Shown here in pieces: positions 1 to 10,856 of a DNA stretch of 64,000 bases. Each line of letters begins with the position of its first letter. The stretch's first letter is position 1. The stretch comes from Inia geoffrensis. Taxonomy: Eukaryota; Chordata; Mammalia; Artiodactyla; Iniidae. Below the pieces are notes generated by a model that was not told the origin of the DNA, did not search any database, and worked only from the letters and a program-made list of their open reading frames with translations. The stretch spans positions 248,001-312,000 of the forward strand of contig JAZAQT010000217.1 of the NCBI GenBank assembly GCA_036417435.1. Reading direction: 5' to 3'. A program made the position numbers and the translations under genes.

Positions 1-369
1 TTGTAGAGATGTACCACAACTTCTATATCCATTTTTCTCGTTCTGGGCTATTAATGTTGTACCATAGTCAAGGATCCCGTACACAGAGCAGCCCCAAACT
101 TTGGTGTGGCTGTGTCTTTTTCATTTAAATTTTCCGAATCTATAGCACCATAAGTGGAAGTGCCTTAGGCTCTCTAGCTTGTTTTCTTCTTTGCTCCAGG
201 AAACACCATCCACTTCTCCAGAGTGGCTGTTGGCAATTTACATCCCGCCAATGAGCATAACAAGGCTGCCAGTTCTCCATGGCCTGTCCCCCTCTCTGGA
301 TTTTACACTTTTATCGGACGGCCCTTTTGATCGGTGGGAAGTGAGACTTCATTTTGGTGCGGATTTCCA
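1..369 (+). repeat. Partial satellite unit U0 (tail only)
   Basis: The antisense L1-like tail of a unit cut by the window edge. It is nearly identical to 6980-7348 (tail of U4), sharing CCCGCCAATGAG, a variant absent from most other units. Confidence 0.95.
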
Positions 370-2123
370 TTGCAGGCTTGCTTGGTTGGCTAAAAAGGGC
401 ATATGCGTTTTTTCCTGAATATATTCAGGAAAAAATGCACACACACTTTTAGGCCAAGTGCATCACTGTCGAACTGCTGCCACTATTCCTACGCTTTCAG
501 AGCAATTCTTATCTATCTCCAGATATCTGTTTTCTGCCATTCTGCATCGCGTTCAAGTCCTCTTCACAGCCTTCCTTCAATAAATTTTTGGATGATAGGG
601 GTCATTTGGAACTCTGCAGGATTGTGAGTTACAGTGCCAAAAATCTCCTTTTCTCAGCTCGCTTTCTTGTGAGCTGACCGCAAACCCGAAGAATTGCTTC
701 AGGCCCTAATCTCGTTCCGGCATGGCACGCTGAGCCTTTGGTGAATTCTTCTTCCTGTAGGGAAATCAGAGTTCAATGTGCCCGTCCAAACACATCGAGT
801 TAGCCGCTCATTCGTTCTCCTTATTCTTGTTCATCTTCCACAGAAATTGCAAACTGTGCCAAACAAGAGGTCAAAGGCACTGACTCTCCAAGTGGGGAGA
901 ATGTTAATATCGCATCTGGAACGGCGAACTCGAGAACCAGGGGGCGAAAATGGCGATGAGCTTTAGAAATTATGCGTGATCACTTCGTGGACCATATTCT
1001 GGGTTTTCCATGCATATTTTAGCTGAAGGATAAATCCCTTAAACGTGGAGATTTGGGACCCGTGGAATGGGAACCATGCACCATTGTCTCAAAGGGTCTG
1101 CATTCCCTCACCATTCGTATCAGCCCCATGTGTCCAGCCTTATCTCTCCCAGAGCTGTGGATGTAGAGGTGGTAAATCCAAGATTCCTCACAAGCCCTCA
1201 AGGACTTATTTGAGAATTTCTCTCTATTTTACAGTCCTTGTGTTTTCTTTTTCAAATTTATTTTTATAAGGGGATTTAGCTTATTTACACTGCTGTGTGT
1301 ATGCTGCTGTACACAAATGATTTTCTTCTGGAGACATATAAATGTATGGGTTTTAATTTTCTTCATAGTCAGGTATATTCCTAGGTTTTGAATACGGTGT
1401 GTTGAGTCCATTTGGTTGAGCGAGGAGTAGGTGTTGTCTAATATATATTTGGCTTATGGAATGGTATCTGTCCTAATGTAAACCACTGGTTTTATACAGC
1501 CTCCCCACTCTCCTTTGCCCTTAAGCAAGCATAAGTTTCTTTTGTAAATGTGAGACTCTTTTGTGTTTTGAAATGCAGTTCATGCGTAGTCGTGTTTACA
1601 TTCCCGGTATTAATGATATCTTATGATGTTTCTTTTTCTGTGTGACTATTTCACTTAGAATCATCGTAACTATATCCACTAATTATGCTGCTACTGGTCT
1701 GTTGCCATTGATTTCATTGTTGAGTGAGATTTCATTGTTGAGTGATATTCCATTGTAGGGATGTACCACAACTTCTATATCCATTTTTCTCTTTCTGGGC
1801 TATTGAAGTTGTACCATAGTCAAGGTTCCCGTATACAGAGCAGCTCCAAACTTTGGTGTGGCTGTGACTTTTTCATTTAAATTTTCCGAATATATAGCAC
1901 TATAAGTGGAAGTGCCCTAGGCTCTCTAGCTTGGTTTTTTTCTTTGTTCCAGGAAACACCATCCACTTCTCTAGAGTGGCTGGTGGCAATTTACATCCCG
2001 CCCATCAGCATAACAAGGCTGCCAGTTCTCTGTGGCCTGTCCTGCCTCTCTGGATTTTACACATTTGTCGGACGGCCCTTTTGATCGGTGGGAAGTGAGA
2101 CTTCCTTGTAGTGCGGATTTCCA
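370..2123 (+). repeat. Satellite unit U1, 1,754 bp
   Basis: Long form, with the 18-bp duplication at 1710-1745. Its palindrome (386-457) is the most decayed in the window; the right arm reads TGCACACACACTTTTAGG. Its front and tail pair with U5, but about 770-1270 is nearly identical to U4 at about 6013-6513 (offset 5,243), including GAGAACCAGG, ACCATTGTCTC and CCATTCGTATC. That makes it a mosaic unit. Confidence 0.95.
1710..1745 (+). repeat. 18-bp tandem duplication marking long units (U1 copy)
   Basis: GATTTCATTGTTGAGTGA occurs twice in a row. Present in U1, U2, U5, U6, U7, U9, U10, U11, U13, U15, U19, U21 and U23; absent in U3, U4, U8, U12, U14, U16-U18, U20, U22 and all units from U24 to U36. 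It explains most of the length difference between long and short units. Confidence 0.95.
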
Positions 2124-3876
2124 TTGCAGGCTTGCTTGGTTGGCCAAAAAGGGCGTATGCGTTTTTTGCTGAATATAATCAGGAAAAAATGCATACGCCC
2201 TTTTTGGCCAAGTGCATCACTGTCGAACTGCTGCCTCTTTTCCTTCACTTTCAGAACAATTCTTATCTACCACCTGATATCTGTTTTCTGCAATTCTGCG
2301 TTGCATTAAAGTCCTCTTCAAAGCCTTCCTTCAATAAATTTTTGGATGGTAGGTGTCATTTGGAACTCTGCAGGATTGTGAGTTACACTGCCAAAAAACT
2401 CCTTTTCTCAACTCGCTTTCTTGTGAGCTAACCGCAAACCCGAAGAATTGTTTCAGGCCCTAATCTCGTTCCGGCATGGCACGCTGAGCCTTTGGTGAAT
2501 TCTTCTTCCTGTAGCGAAATCAGAGTTCAATGTGCCCGTCCAAACACTTCGAGTTAGCCGCTCATTGGTTCTCCTTATTCCTGTTCATCTTCCACAGAAA
2601 TTGCAAACTGTGTGAAACAAGAGGTAAAAAGCACTGACTCTCCAAGTGGAGAGAATGTTAATATCGCATCTGGAAAGGCGACCTCGAGTACCAGGGGGAG
2701 AAAATGGCGATGAGTTTTAGAAATTTTGCCTGATCACTTCGTGTACCATATTCTGGGTTTTCCATGCATATTTTAGCTGAAGAATAAATCCCTTAAACGT
2801 GGAGATTTGGGACCCATGGAATGGGAAACAAGCACCATTACCTCAAAGGGTCTGCATTCCCTCACCAATAGTATCAGCCCCAAGTGTCCAGCCTTATCTG
2901 TCCCCCAGCTGTGGATGTACAGGTGGTAAATCCAAGATTCCTCACAAGCCCTCAAGAACTTATTTAAGAATTTCTCTCTATTTCACAGTCCTTGTGTTTT
3001 CTTTTCCAAATTTATTTTTATAAGGGGATTTAGCTTATTGACACTGCACTGTGTATGCTGCTGTACACAAATGATTTTCTTATGGAGACCTATAAATGTA
3101 TGGGTTTTAATTTTCTTCATAGTCAGGTATATTCCTAGGTTTTGAATACGGTGTGTTGAGTCCATTTGGTTGAGCGAGGAGTAGGTCTTGTCTAATATAT
3201 ATTTGGCTTATGGAATGGTATTTGTCCTAATGTCAAACTCTGGTTTTATGCAGGCTCCCCACTCTCCTTTCCCCTTAAGCAAGCATAATTTTCTTTTGTA
3301 AATGTGAGACTCTGTTGTGTTTTGAAATGCAGTTCATGCATAATCGTGTTTACATTCCCGGTATTAGTGATATCTTACGATGTTTCTTTTTCTGTGTGAC
3401 TTATTTCACTTAGAATCATCGTAACTATATCCACTCATTATGCTGCTACTGCTCTGTTGCCATTGATTTCATTGTTGCGTGAGATTTCATTCTTGAGTGA
3501 TATTCCATTGTAGGGATGTACCACAACTTCTATATCCATTTTTCTCTTTCTGGGCTATTGAAGTTGTACCATAGTCAAGGTTCCCGTACACAGAGCAGCC
3601 CCAAACTTTGGTGTGGCTGTGTCTTTTTCATTTAAATTTTCCGAATCTATAGCACCATAAGTGGAAGTGCCCTAGGCTCTCTAGCTTGGTTTTTTTTCGT
3701 TCCAGGAAACACCATCCACTTCTCCAGAGTGGCTGTTGGCAATTTACATCCCGCCCATCAGCAAAAGAAGGCTGCCGGTTCTCCGTGGCCTGTCCTGCCT
3801 CTCTGGATTTTACACTTTTTTCGGACGGCCCTTTTGATCGGTGGGAAGTGAGACTTCCTTGTAGTGCGGATTTCCA
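2124..3876 (+). repeat. Satellite unit U2, 1,753 bp
   Basis: Long form; the duplication carries a GTTGCGTGAG variant. The palindrome at 2140-2211 has three mismatched pairs, one of them at the centre (AATATAAT). Closest relative by eye is U6. Confidence 0.95.
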
Positions 3877-3892
3877 TTGCAGGCTTGCTTGG

Positions 3893-3964
3893 TTGGCCAA
3901 AAAGGGCGTATGCGTTTTTTCCTGAATATATTCAGGAAAAAACGCATACGCCCTTTTTGGCCAA
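3893..3964. repeat. Perfect 72-bp palindrome, probable mariner-type MITE (reference copy)
   Basis: Two 36-bp arms with no spacer, from TTGGCCAAAAAGGGCG through the centre TGAATATATTCA to CGCCCTTTTTGGCCAA. Both arms match exactly, and pairing stops at G/G just outside. The outer arm (GGTTGGCCAAAAAG, then a T-run) resembles the palindromic mariner-type element common in ruminant and related genomes, as I remember it. Ten units have a perfect copy. As DNA it could extrude a cruciform; as RNA it would fold into one long hairpin. The palindrome is certain; the element name is recalled, not searched. Confidence 0.95.
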
Positions 3965-4757
3965 GTGCATCACTGTCGAACTGCTGCCTCTTTTCCTACG
4001 CTTTCACAGCCATTCTTATCTACCACCTCATATCTGTTTTCTGCAATTCTGCGTCACATTCAAGTCCTCTTCACAGCCTTCCTTCAATCAATTTTTGGAT
4101 GATAGGGGTCATTTGTAACTATGCAGGATTGTGAGTTACAGTGCCAAAAATCTCATTTTCTTAACTCGCTTTCTTGTGAGCTGACCGCAAACCCGAAGAA
4201 TTGCTTCAGGCCCTAATCTCGTTCTGCCATGGCACGCTGCTCCTTTGGTGAATTCTTCTTCCTGTAGGGAAATCAGAGTTCAATCTGTCCGTCCAAACAC
4301 ATCGAGTTAGCCGCTCATTGGTTCTCCTTATTCCTGTTCATCTTCCACAGAAATTGCAAACTGTGTGACACAAGAGGTCAAAGGCACTGACTCTCCAAAT
4401 GAAGAGAATGTTAATATCGCATCTGGAACGGCAAAATCGAGTACCAGGGGGCGATAATGGCGATGAGTTTTAGAAATTTTGCCTGATCACTTCGTGGACC
4501 ATGTTCTGGGTTTTCCATGCATATTTTAGCTGAAGGATAAATCCCTTAAACGTGGAGATTTGGGACCCATGGAATGGGAACCAAGCACCATTACTTCAAA
4601 GGGTCTGCATTCCCTCAGCAATAGTATCAGCCCCAAGTGTCCAGCCTTATCTCTCCCCCAGCTGTGGATGTAAAGGTGGTAAATCCAAGATTCCTCACAA
4701 GCCCTGAAGGACTTATTTAAGAATTTCTCTCTATTTCACAGTCCTGGTGTTTTCTTT
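3965..4757 (+). repeat. Unidentified 793-bp segment of the unit (reference copy, U3)
   Basis: Lies between the palindrome and the L1-like part in every unit. I do not recognise it. It is richer in CpG than the L1-like part (CCGTCCAAACACATCGAG, GGAACGGC) and holds an AATAAA in some copies; U3 itself has AATCAA at that point. One forward frame is open apart from a few stops at fixed places: TGA after TTTCTTGTGAGC, TAG in CGAGTTAGCC and TGA after GGCGA. No start, splice or domain signal supports a gene. Confidence 0.7.
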
Positions 4758-5628
4758 TTCAAATTTATTTTTATAAGGGGATTTAGCTTATTTACACTGC
4801 TGTGTGTATGCTGCTGTACACAAATGATTTTCTTATGGAGACCTATAAATGTATGGGTTTTAATTTTCTTCATAGTCAGGTATATTCCTAGGTTCTGAAT
4901 ATGGTGTGTTGAGTCCATTTGGTTTAGCGAGGAGTAAGTCTTGTCTAATATATATTTGGCTTATGGAATCGTATCTGTCCTAATGTCAACCTCTGGTTTT
5001 ATGCAGCCTCCCCACTCTCCTTTCCCCTTAAGCAAGCATAAGTTTCTTTTGTAAATATGAGACTCTGCTGTGTTTTCAAATGCAGTTCATGCGTAGTCGT
5101 GTTTACATTCCTGGTATTAGTGATATCTTATGATGTTTCTTTTTCTGTGTGACTTATTTCACTTAGAATCATCGTAACTATATCCACTCATTATGCTGCT
5201 ACTGGTCTGTTGCCATTGATTTCATTGTTGAGTGATATTCCATTGGAGGTATGTACCACAACTTCTATATCCGTTTTTCCCTTTCTGGGCTATTGAAGTT
5301 GTACCATAGTCAAGGTTCCCGTACACAGAGCAGCCCCAAACTTTGGTGTGGCTGTGTCTTTTTCATTTAAATTTTCCGAATCTATAGCACCATAAGTGGA
5401 AGTGCCCTAGGCTATCTAGTTTGGTTTTTTCTTTGTTCCAGGAAACACCATCCACTTCTCCAGAATGGCTGTTGGCAATTTACATCCCGCCCATCAGCAT
5501 AACAAGGCTGCCGGTTATCCGTGGCCTGTCCTGCCTCTCTGGATTTTACACTTTTTTCGGAAGGCCCTTTTGATCGTTGGGAAGCGAGACTTCCTTGTAG
5601 TGCAGATTTCCATTGCAGGCTTGCTTGG
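4758..5628 (-). mobile_element. Antisense LINE-1 3'-end fragment inside the unit (reference copy, U3)
   Basis: Reading the + strand, landmarks follow the order expected for the reverse complement of a cetartiodactyl L1 3' end: a T-rich start, TTTACACTGCTGTG, GCTGTACACAAATGATT, AGTAAGTCTTGTCTAATATA, CCCCTTAAGCAAGCATAAG, GTGATATCTTATGATGTTTC, GACTTATTTCACTTAGAATC, GATATTCCATTGGAG, TGTACCACAACTTCTATATCC, TCCAGAATGGCTGTTGGCAA and GACTTCCTTGTAGTGC. The poly(A) side would lie at 4758. The sequence is far diverged and has no coding capacity. Other units hold the same segment from about unit start +881 to the next palindrome. The family match is from memory of L1 3' ends. Confidence 0.8.
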
Positions 5629-7348
5629 TTGGCCAAAAAGGGCGTATGCATTTTTTCCTGAATATATTCAGGAAAAAACGCATACGCCCTTTTTGGCCAA
5701 GTGCATCACTGTCGAACTGCTGCCTCTTTTCCTATGCTTTCAATGCAATTCTTATTTACCACCTGATATCTGTTTTCTGCAATTCTGTGTCGCGTTCAAG
5801 TCCTCTTCACAGCCTTCCTTCAATAAATTTTTGGATGATAGGGGTCATTTGGAACTCTGTAGGACCGTGAGTTACAGTGCCAAAAATCTCCTTTTCTCAA
5901 CTCGTTTTCTTGTGAGCTGACCGCAAACCCGAAGAATTGCTTCAGGCCCTAATCTCGTTCTGGCATGGCACCCTGAGCCTTTGGTGAATTCTTCTTTTTG
6001 TAGGGAAATCAGAGTTCAATGGGCCCGTCCAACCACATCGAGTTAGCCGCTCATTGGTTCTCCTTATTCCTGTTCATCTTCCACAGAAATTGCAAACTGT
6101 GCCAAACAAGAGGTCAAAGGCACTGACTCTCCAAGTGGGGAGAATGTTAATATCGCATCTGGAACGGCGAACTCGAGAACCAGGGGGCGAAAATGGCGAT
6201 GAGCTTCAGAAATTTTGCGTGATCACTTCGTGGACCATATTCTGGGTTTTCCATGCATATTTTAGCTGAAGGATAAATCCCTTAAACGTGGAGATTTGGG
6301 ACCCGTGGAATGGGAACCATGCACCATTGTCTCAAAGGGTCTGCATTCCCTCACCATTCGTATCAGCCCCATGTGTCCAGCCTTATCTCTCCCAGAGCTG
6401 TGGATGTAGAGGTGGTAAATCCAAGATTCCTCACAAGCCCTCAAGGACTTATTTGAGAATTTCTCTCTATTTCACAGTCCTTGTTTTTTCTTTTTCAAAT
6501 TTATTTTTATAAGGGTATTTAGCTTATTTACACTGCTGTGTGTAGGCTGCTGTACACAAATGATTTTCTTATGGAGACCTATAAATGTATGGGTTTTAAT
6601 TTTCTTCATAGTCAGGTATATTCCTAGGTTTTGAATATGGGGTGTTGAGTCCATTTGGTTGAGAAATGAGTAGGTTTTGTCTAATATATATTTGGCTTAT
6701 GGAATGGTATCTGTCCTAATGTCAACATCTGGTTTTATGCAGCCTCCCCACTCTCCTTTCCCCTTAAGCAAGCATAAGATTCTTTTGTAAATGTGAGACT
6801 CTATTGTGTTTTGTAATGCAATTCACAGGTAGCCTTGTTTACATTCCCGGTAGTAGTGGTATCTTATGATGTTTCTTTTTCTGTGTGACTTATTTCACTT
6901 AGAATCATCGTAACTAAATCCACTCATTATGCTGCTACTGGTCTGTTGACATTGATTTAATTTTTGAGTGATATTCCATTGTAGGGATGTACCACAACTT
7001 CTATATCCATTTTGCTCTTTCTGGGCTATTAAAGTTGTACCATAGTCAAGGATTCCGTACACAGAGCAGCCCCAAACTTTGGTGTGGCTGTGTCTTTTTC
7101 ATTTAAATTTTCCGAATCTATAGCACCATAAGTGGAAGTGCCTTAGGCTCTCTAGCTTGTTTTCTTCTTTGCTCCAGGAAACACCATCCACTTCTCCAGA
7201 GTGGCTGTTGGCAGTTTACATCCCGCCAATGAGCATAACAAGGCTGCAGGTTCTCCATGGCCTGTCCCCCTCTCTGGATTTTACACTTTTATCGGACGGC
7301 CCTTTTGATCGGTGGGAAGTGAGACTTCATTTTGGTGCGGATTTCCAT
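5613..7348 (+). repeat. Satellite unit U4, 1,736 bp
   Basis: Short form. The palindrome at 5629-5700 has one mismatch (GCATTTTTT in the left arm). The middle shares private variants with U1. The head matches the head of U9 and the tail matches U0. Confidence 0.95.
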
Positions 7349-9101
7349 TGCAGGCTTGCTTGGTTGGCCAAAAAGGGCGTATGCGTTTTTTCCTGAATAT
7401 ATTCAGGAAAAAACGCACACGCACTTTTTGGCCAAGTGCATCACTGTCGAACTGCTGCCACTATTCCTACGCTTTCAGAGCAATTCTTATCTATCTCCTG
7501 ATATCTCTTTTCTGCCATTCTGCGTCGCGTTCAAGTCCTCTTCACAGCCTTCCTTCAATAAATTTTTGGATGATAGGGGTCATTTGGAACTCTGCAGGAT
7601 TGTGAGTTACAGTGCCAAAAATCTCCTTTTCTCAGCTCACTTTCTTGTGAGCTGACCGCAAACCTGAAGAATTGCTTCAGGCCCTAATCTCGTTCCGGCA
7701 TGGCACGCTGAGCCTTTGGTGAATTCTTCTTCCTGTAGGGAAATCAGAGTTCAATGTGCCCGTCCAAACACATCGAGTTAGCCGCTCATTCGTTCTCCTT
7801 ATTCTTGATCATCTTCCACAGAAATTGCAAACTCTGCCAAACAAGAGGTCAAAGGCACTGACTCTCCAAGTGGGGAGAATCTTAATATCGCATCTGGAAC
7901 GTCAAACTCGAGTACCAGGGGGCGAAAATGGCGATGAGTTTTAAAATTTTGCCTGATCACTTCGTGGACCATATTCTGGGTTTTCCATGCATATTTTAGC
8001 TGAAGGATAAATCCCTTAAACGTGGAGATTTGGGGCCCGTGGAATGGGAACCATGCACATTTACCTCAAAGAGTCTGCATTCCCACACCAATAGTATCAA
8101 CCCCAAGTATCCAGCCTTATCTCTCCCACAGCTGTGGATGTAGAGGTGGTAAATCCCAGATTCCTCACAAGCCCTGAAGGACTTATTTAAGAATTTCTCT
8201 CTATTTCACAGTCCTGGTGTTTTATTTTCCAAATTTATTTTTATAAGGGGATTTAGCTTATTTACACTGCTGTGTGTATGCTGCTGTACACAAATGATTT
8301 TCTTATGGAGACATATAAATGTATGGGTTTAAATTTTCTTCATAGTCAGGTATATTCCTAGGTTTTGAATACGGTGTGTTGAGTCCATTTGGTTGAGCGA
8401 GGAGTAGGTCTTGTCTAATATATATTTGGCTTATGGAATGGTATCTGTCCTAATGTAAAGCACTGGTTTTATGCAGCCTCCCCACTCTCCTTTCCCCTTA
8501 AGCAAGCATAAGTTTCTTTTGTAAATGTGAGACTCTTTTGTGTTTTGAAATGCAGTTCATGCATAGTCGTGTTTACATTCCCGGTATTAGTGATATCTTA
8601 TGATGTTTCTTTTTCTGTGTGACTATTTCACTTAGAATCATCGTAACTATATCCACTAATTATGCTGCTACTGGTCTGTTGCCATTGATTTCATTGTTGA
8701 GTGAGATTTCATTGTTGAGTGATATTCCATTGTAGGGATGTACCACAACTTCTATATCCATTTTTCTCTTTCTGGGCTATTGAAGTTGTACCATAGTCAA
8801 GGTTCCCGTATACAGAGCAGCTCCAAACATTGGTGTGGCTGTGACTTTTTCATTTAAATTTTCCGAATCTATAGCACCATAAGTGGAAGTGCCCTAGGCT
8901 CTCTAGCTTGTTTTTTTTTCTTTGTTCCAGGAAACACCATCCACTTCTCTAGAGTGGCTGTTGGCAATTTACATCCCGCCCATCAGCATAACAAGGCTGC
9001 CAGTTCTCTGTGGCCTGTCTTGCCTCTCTGGATTTTACACATTTGTCGGACGGCCCTTTTGATCGGTGGGAAGTGAGACTTCATTGTAGTGCGGATTTCC
9101 A
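7349..9101 (+). repeat. Satellite unit U5, 1,753 bp
   Basis: Long form, counterpart of U1 in the second four-unit block. Its palindrome (7365-7436) has two mismatches, both in the right arm, and is less decayed than that of U1. Confidence 0.95.
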
Positions 9102-10856
9102 TTGCAGGCTTGCTTGGTTGGCCAAAAAGGGCGTATGCGTTTTTTTCCTGAATATATTCAGGAAAAAACGCATACGCCCTTTTTGTCCAAGTGCATCACT
9201 GTCGAACTGCTGCCTCTTTTCCTTCGCTTTCAGAACAATTCTTATCTACCACCTGATATCTGTTTTCTGCAATTCTGCGTTGCATTAAAGTCCTCTTCAA
9301 AGCCTTCCTTCAATAAATTTTTGGATGATAGGGGTCATTTGGAACTCTGCAGGATTGTGAGTTACACTGCCAAAAAACTCCTTTTCTCAACTCGCTTTCT
9401 TGTGAGCTGACCGCAAACTCGAAGAATTGCTTCAGGCCCTAATCTCCTTCCGGCATGGCACGCTGAGCGTTTGGTCAATTCTTCTTCCTGTAGCGAAATC
9501 AGAGTTCAATGTGCCCGTCCAAACACATCGAGTTAGCCGCTCATTCGTTCTCCTTATTTCTGTTCATCTTCCACAGAAATTGCAAACTGTGTGAAACAAG
9601 ATGTAAAAAGCACTGACTCTCCAAGTGGAGAGAATGTTAATATCGCATCTGGAACGGCGAACTCGAGTACCAGGGGGAGAAAATGGCGATGAGTTTTAGA
9701 AATTTTGCCTGAACACTTCGTGGACCATATTCTGGGTTTTCCATGCATATTTTACCTGAAGGATAAATCCCTTAAACGTGGAGATTTGGGACCCATGGAA
9801 TGGGAACCAAGCACCATTACCTCAAAGGGTCTGCATTCCCTCACCAATAGTATCAGCCCCAAGTGTCCAGCCTTATCTGTCCCCCAGCTGTGGATGTAGA
9901 GGTGGTAAATCCAAGATTCCTCACAAGCCCTCAAGAACTTATTTAAGAATTTCTCTCTATTTCACAGTCCTTGTGTTTTCTTTTCCAAATTTATTTTTAT
10001 AAGGGGATTTAGCTTATTGACACTGCTCTGTGTATGCTGCTGTACACAAATGATTTTCTTATGGAGACCTATAAATGTATGGGTTTTAATTTTCTTCATA
10101 GTCAGGTATATTCCTAGGTTTTGAATACGGTGTGTTGAGTCCATTTGGTTGAGCGAGGAGTAGGTCTTGTCTAATATATATTTGGATTATGGAATGGTAT
10201 TTGTCCTAATGTCAACCTCTGGTTTTATGCAGCCTCCCGACTCTCCTTTCCCCTTAAGCAAGCATAATTTTCTTTTGTAAATGTGAGACTCTGTTGTGTT
10301 TTGAAATGCAGTTCATGCGTAGTCGTGTTTACATTCCCGGTATTAGTGATATCTTACGATGTTTCTTTTTCTGTGTGACTTATTTCACTTAGAATCATCG
10401 TAACTATATCCACTCATTATGCTGCTACTGGTCTGTTGCCATTGATTTCATTGTTGCGTGAGATTTCATTGTTGAGTGATATTCCATTGTAGGGATGTAC
10501 CACAACTTCTATATCCATTTTTCTCTTTCTGGGCTATTGAAGTTGTACCATAGTCAAGGTTCCCGTACACAGAGCAGCCCCAAACTTTGGTGTGGCTGTG
10601 TCTTTTTCATTTAAATTTTCCGAATCTATAGCACCATAAGTGGAAGTGCCCTAGGCTCTCTAGCTTGGTTTTTTCTTCGTTCCAGGAAACACCGTCCACT
10701 TTTCCAGAGTGGCTGTTGGCAATTTACATCCCGCCCATCAGCAAAAGAAGGCTGCCGGTTCTCCGTGGCCTGTCCTGCCTCTCTGGATTTTACACTTTTT
10801 TCGGACGGCCCTTTTGATCGGTGGGAAGTGAGACTTCCTTGTAATGCGGATTTCCT
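9102..10856 (+). repeat. Satellite unit U6, 1,755 bp (longest)
   Basis: Long form, counterpart of U2. The left palindrome arm has seven T instead of six, so the palindrome spans 9118-9190, with one further mismatch (TTTTGTCC). The duplication carries the GTTGCGTGAG variant shared with U2. Confidence 0.95.

Larger units (their letters stand above)
1..5200 (+). repeat. Four-unit higher-order repeat, copy 1
   Basis: The tail of U0, then U1, U2 and most of U3, match the tail of U4, U5, U6 and most of U7 better than they match their direct neighbours. The offset is 6,978-6,980 bp. Shared private variants include GTGTGAAACAAGA in U2 and U6 and the antisense-L1 tail variants at 179-369 and 7157-7348. 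Boundaries are approximate because they were judged by eye. Confidence 0.75.
3877..5612 (+). repeat. Satellite unit U3, 1,736 bp
   Basis: Short form without the 18-bp duplication. The palindrome at 3893-3964 is perfect. The front resembles U7 (CATTCTTATC, TGTGACACAAG), while the tail resembles U8, so the relationship switches inside the unit. Confidence 0.95.

Noticed and set aside
3893..3964. Palindrome as a bacterial-style rho-independent terminator
   Set aside because: It has no spacer or 3' T-tract in terminator geometry, and the context is a eukaryotic satellite.
5465..5920. 151-codon forward open frame running from the L1-like part through the palindrome
   Set aside because: It crosses antisense L1 and a palindrome, recurs once per unit with varying length, needs no plausible start context, and matches no protein I know. 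It is a by-product of the repeat.
9118..9190. T-run slippage in U6 as a possible RNA polymerase III terminator
   Set aside because: Short T-runs are common in the unit and no A/B box promoter was recognised upstream.
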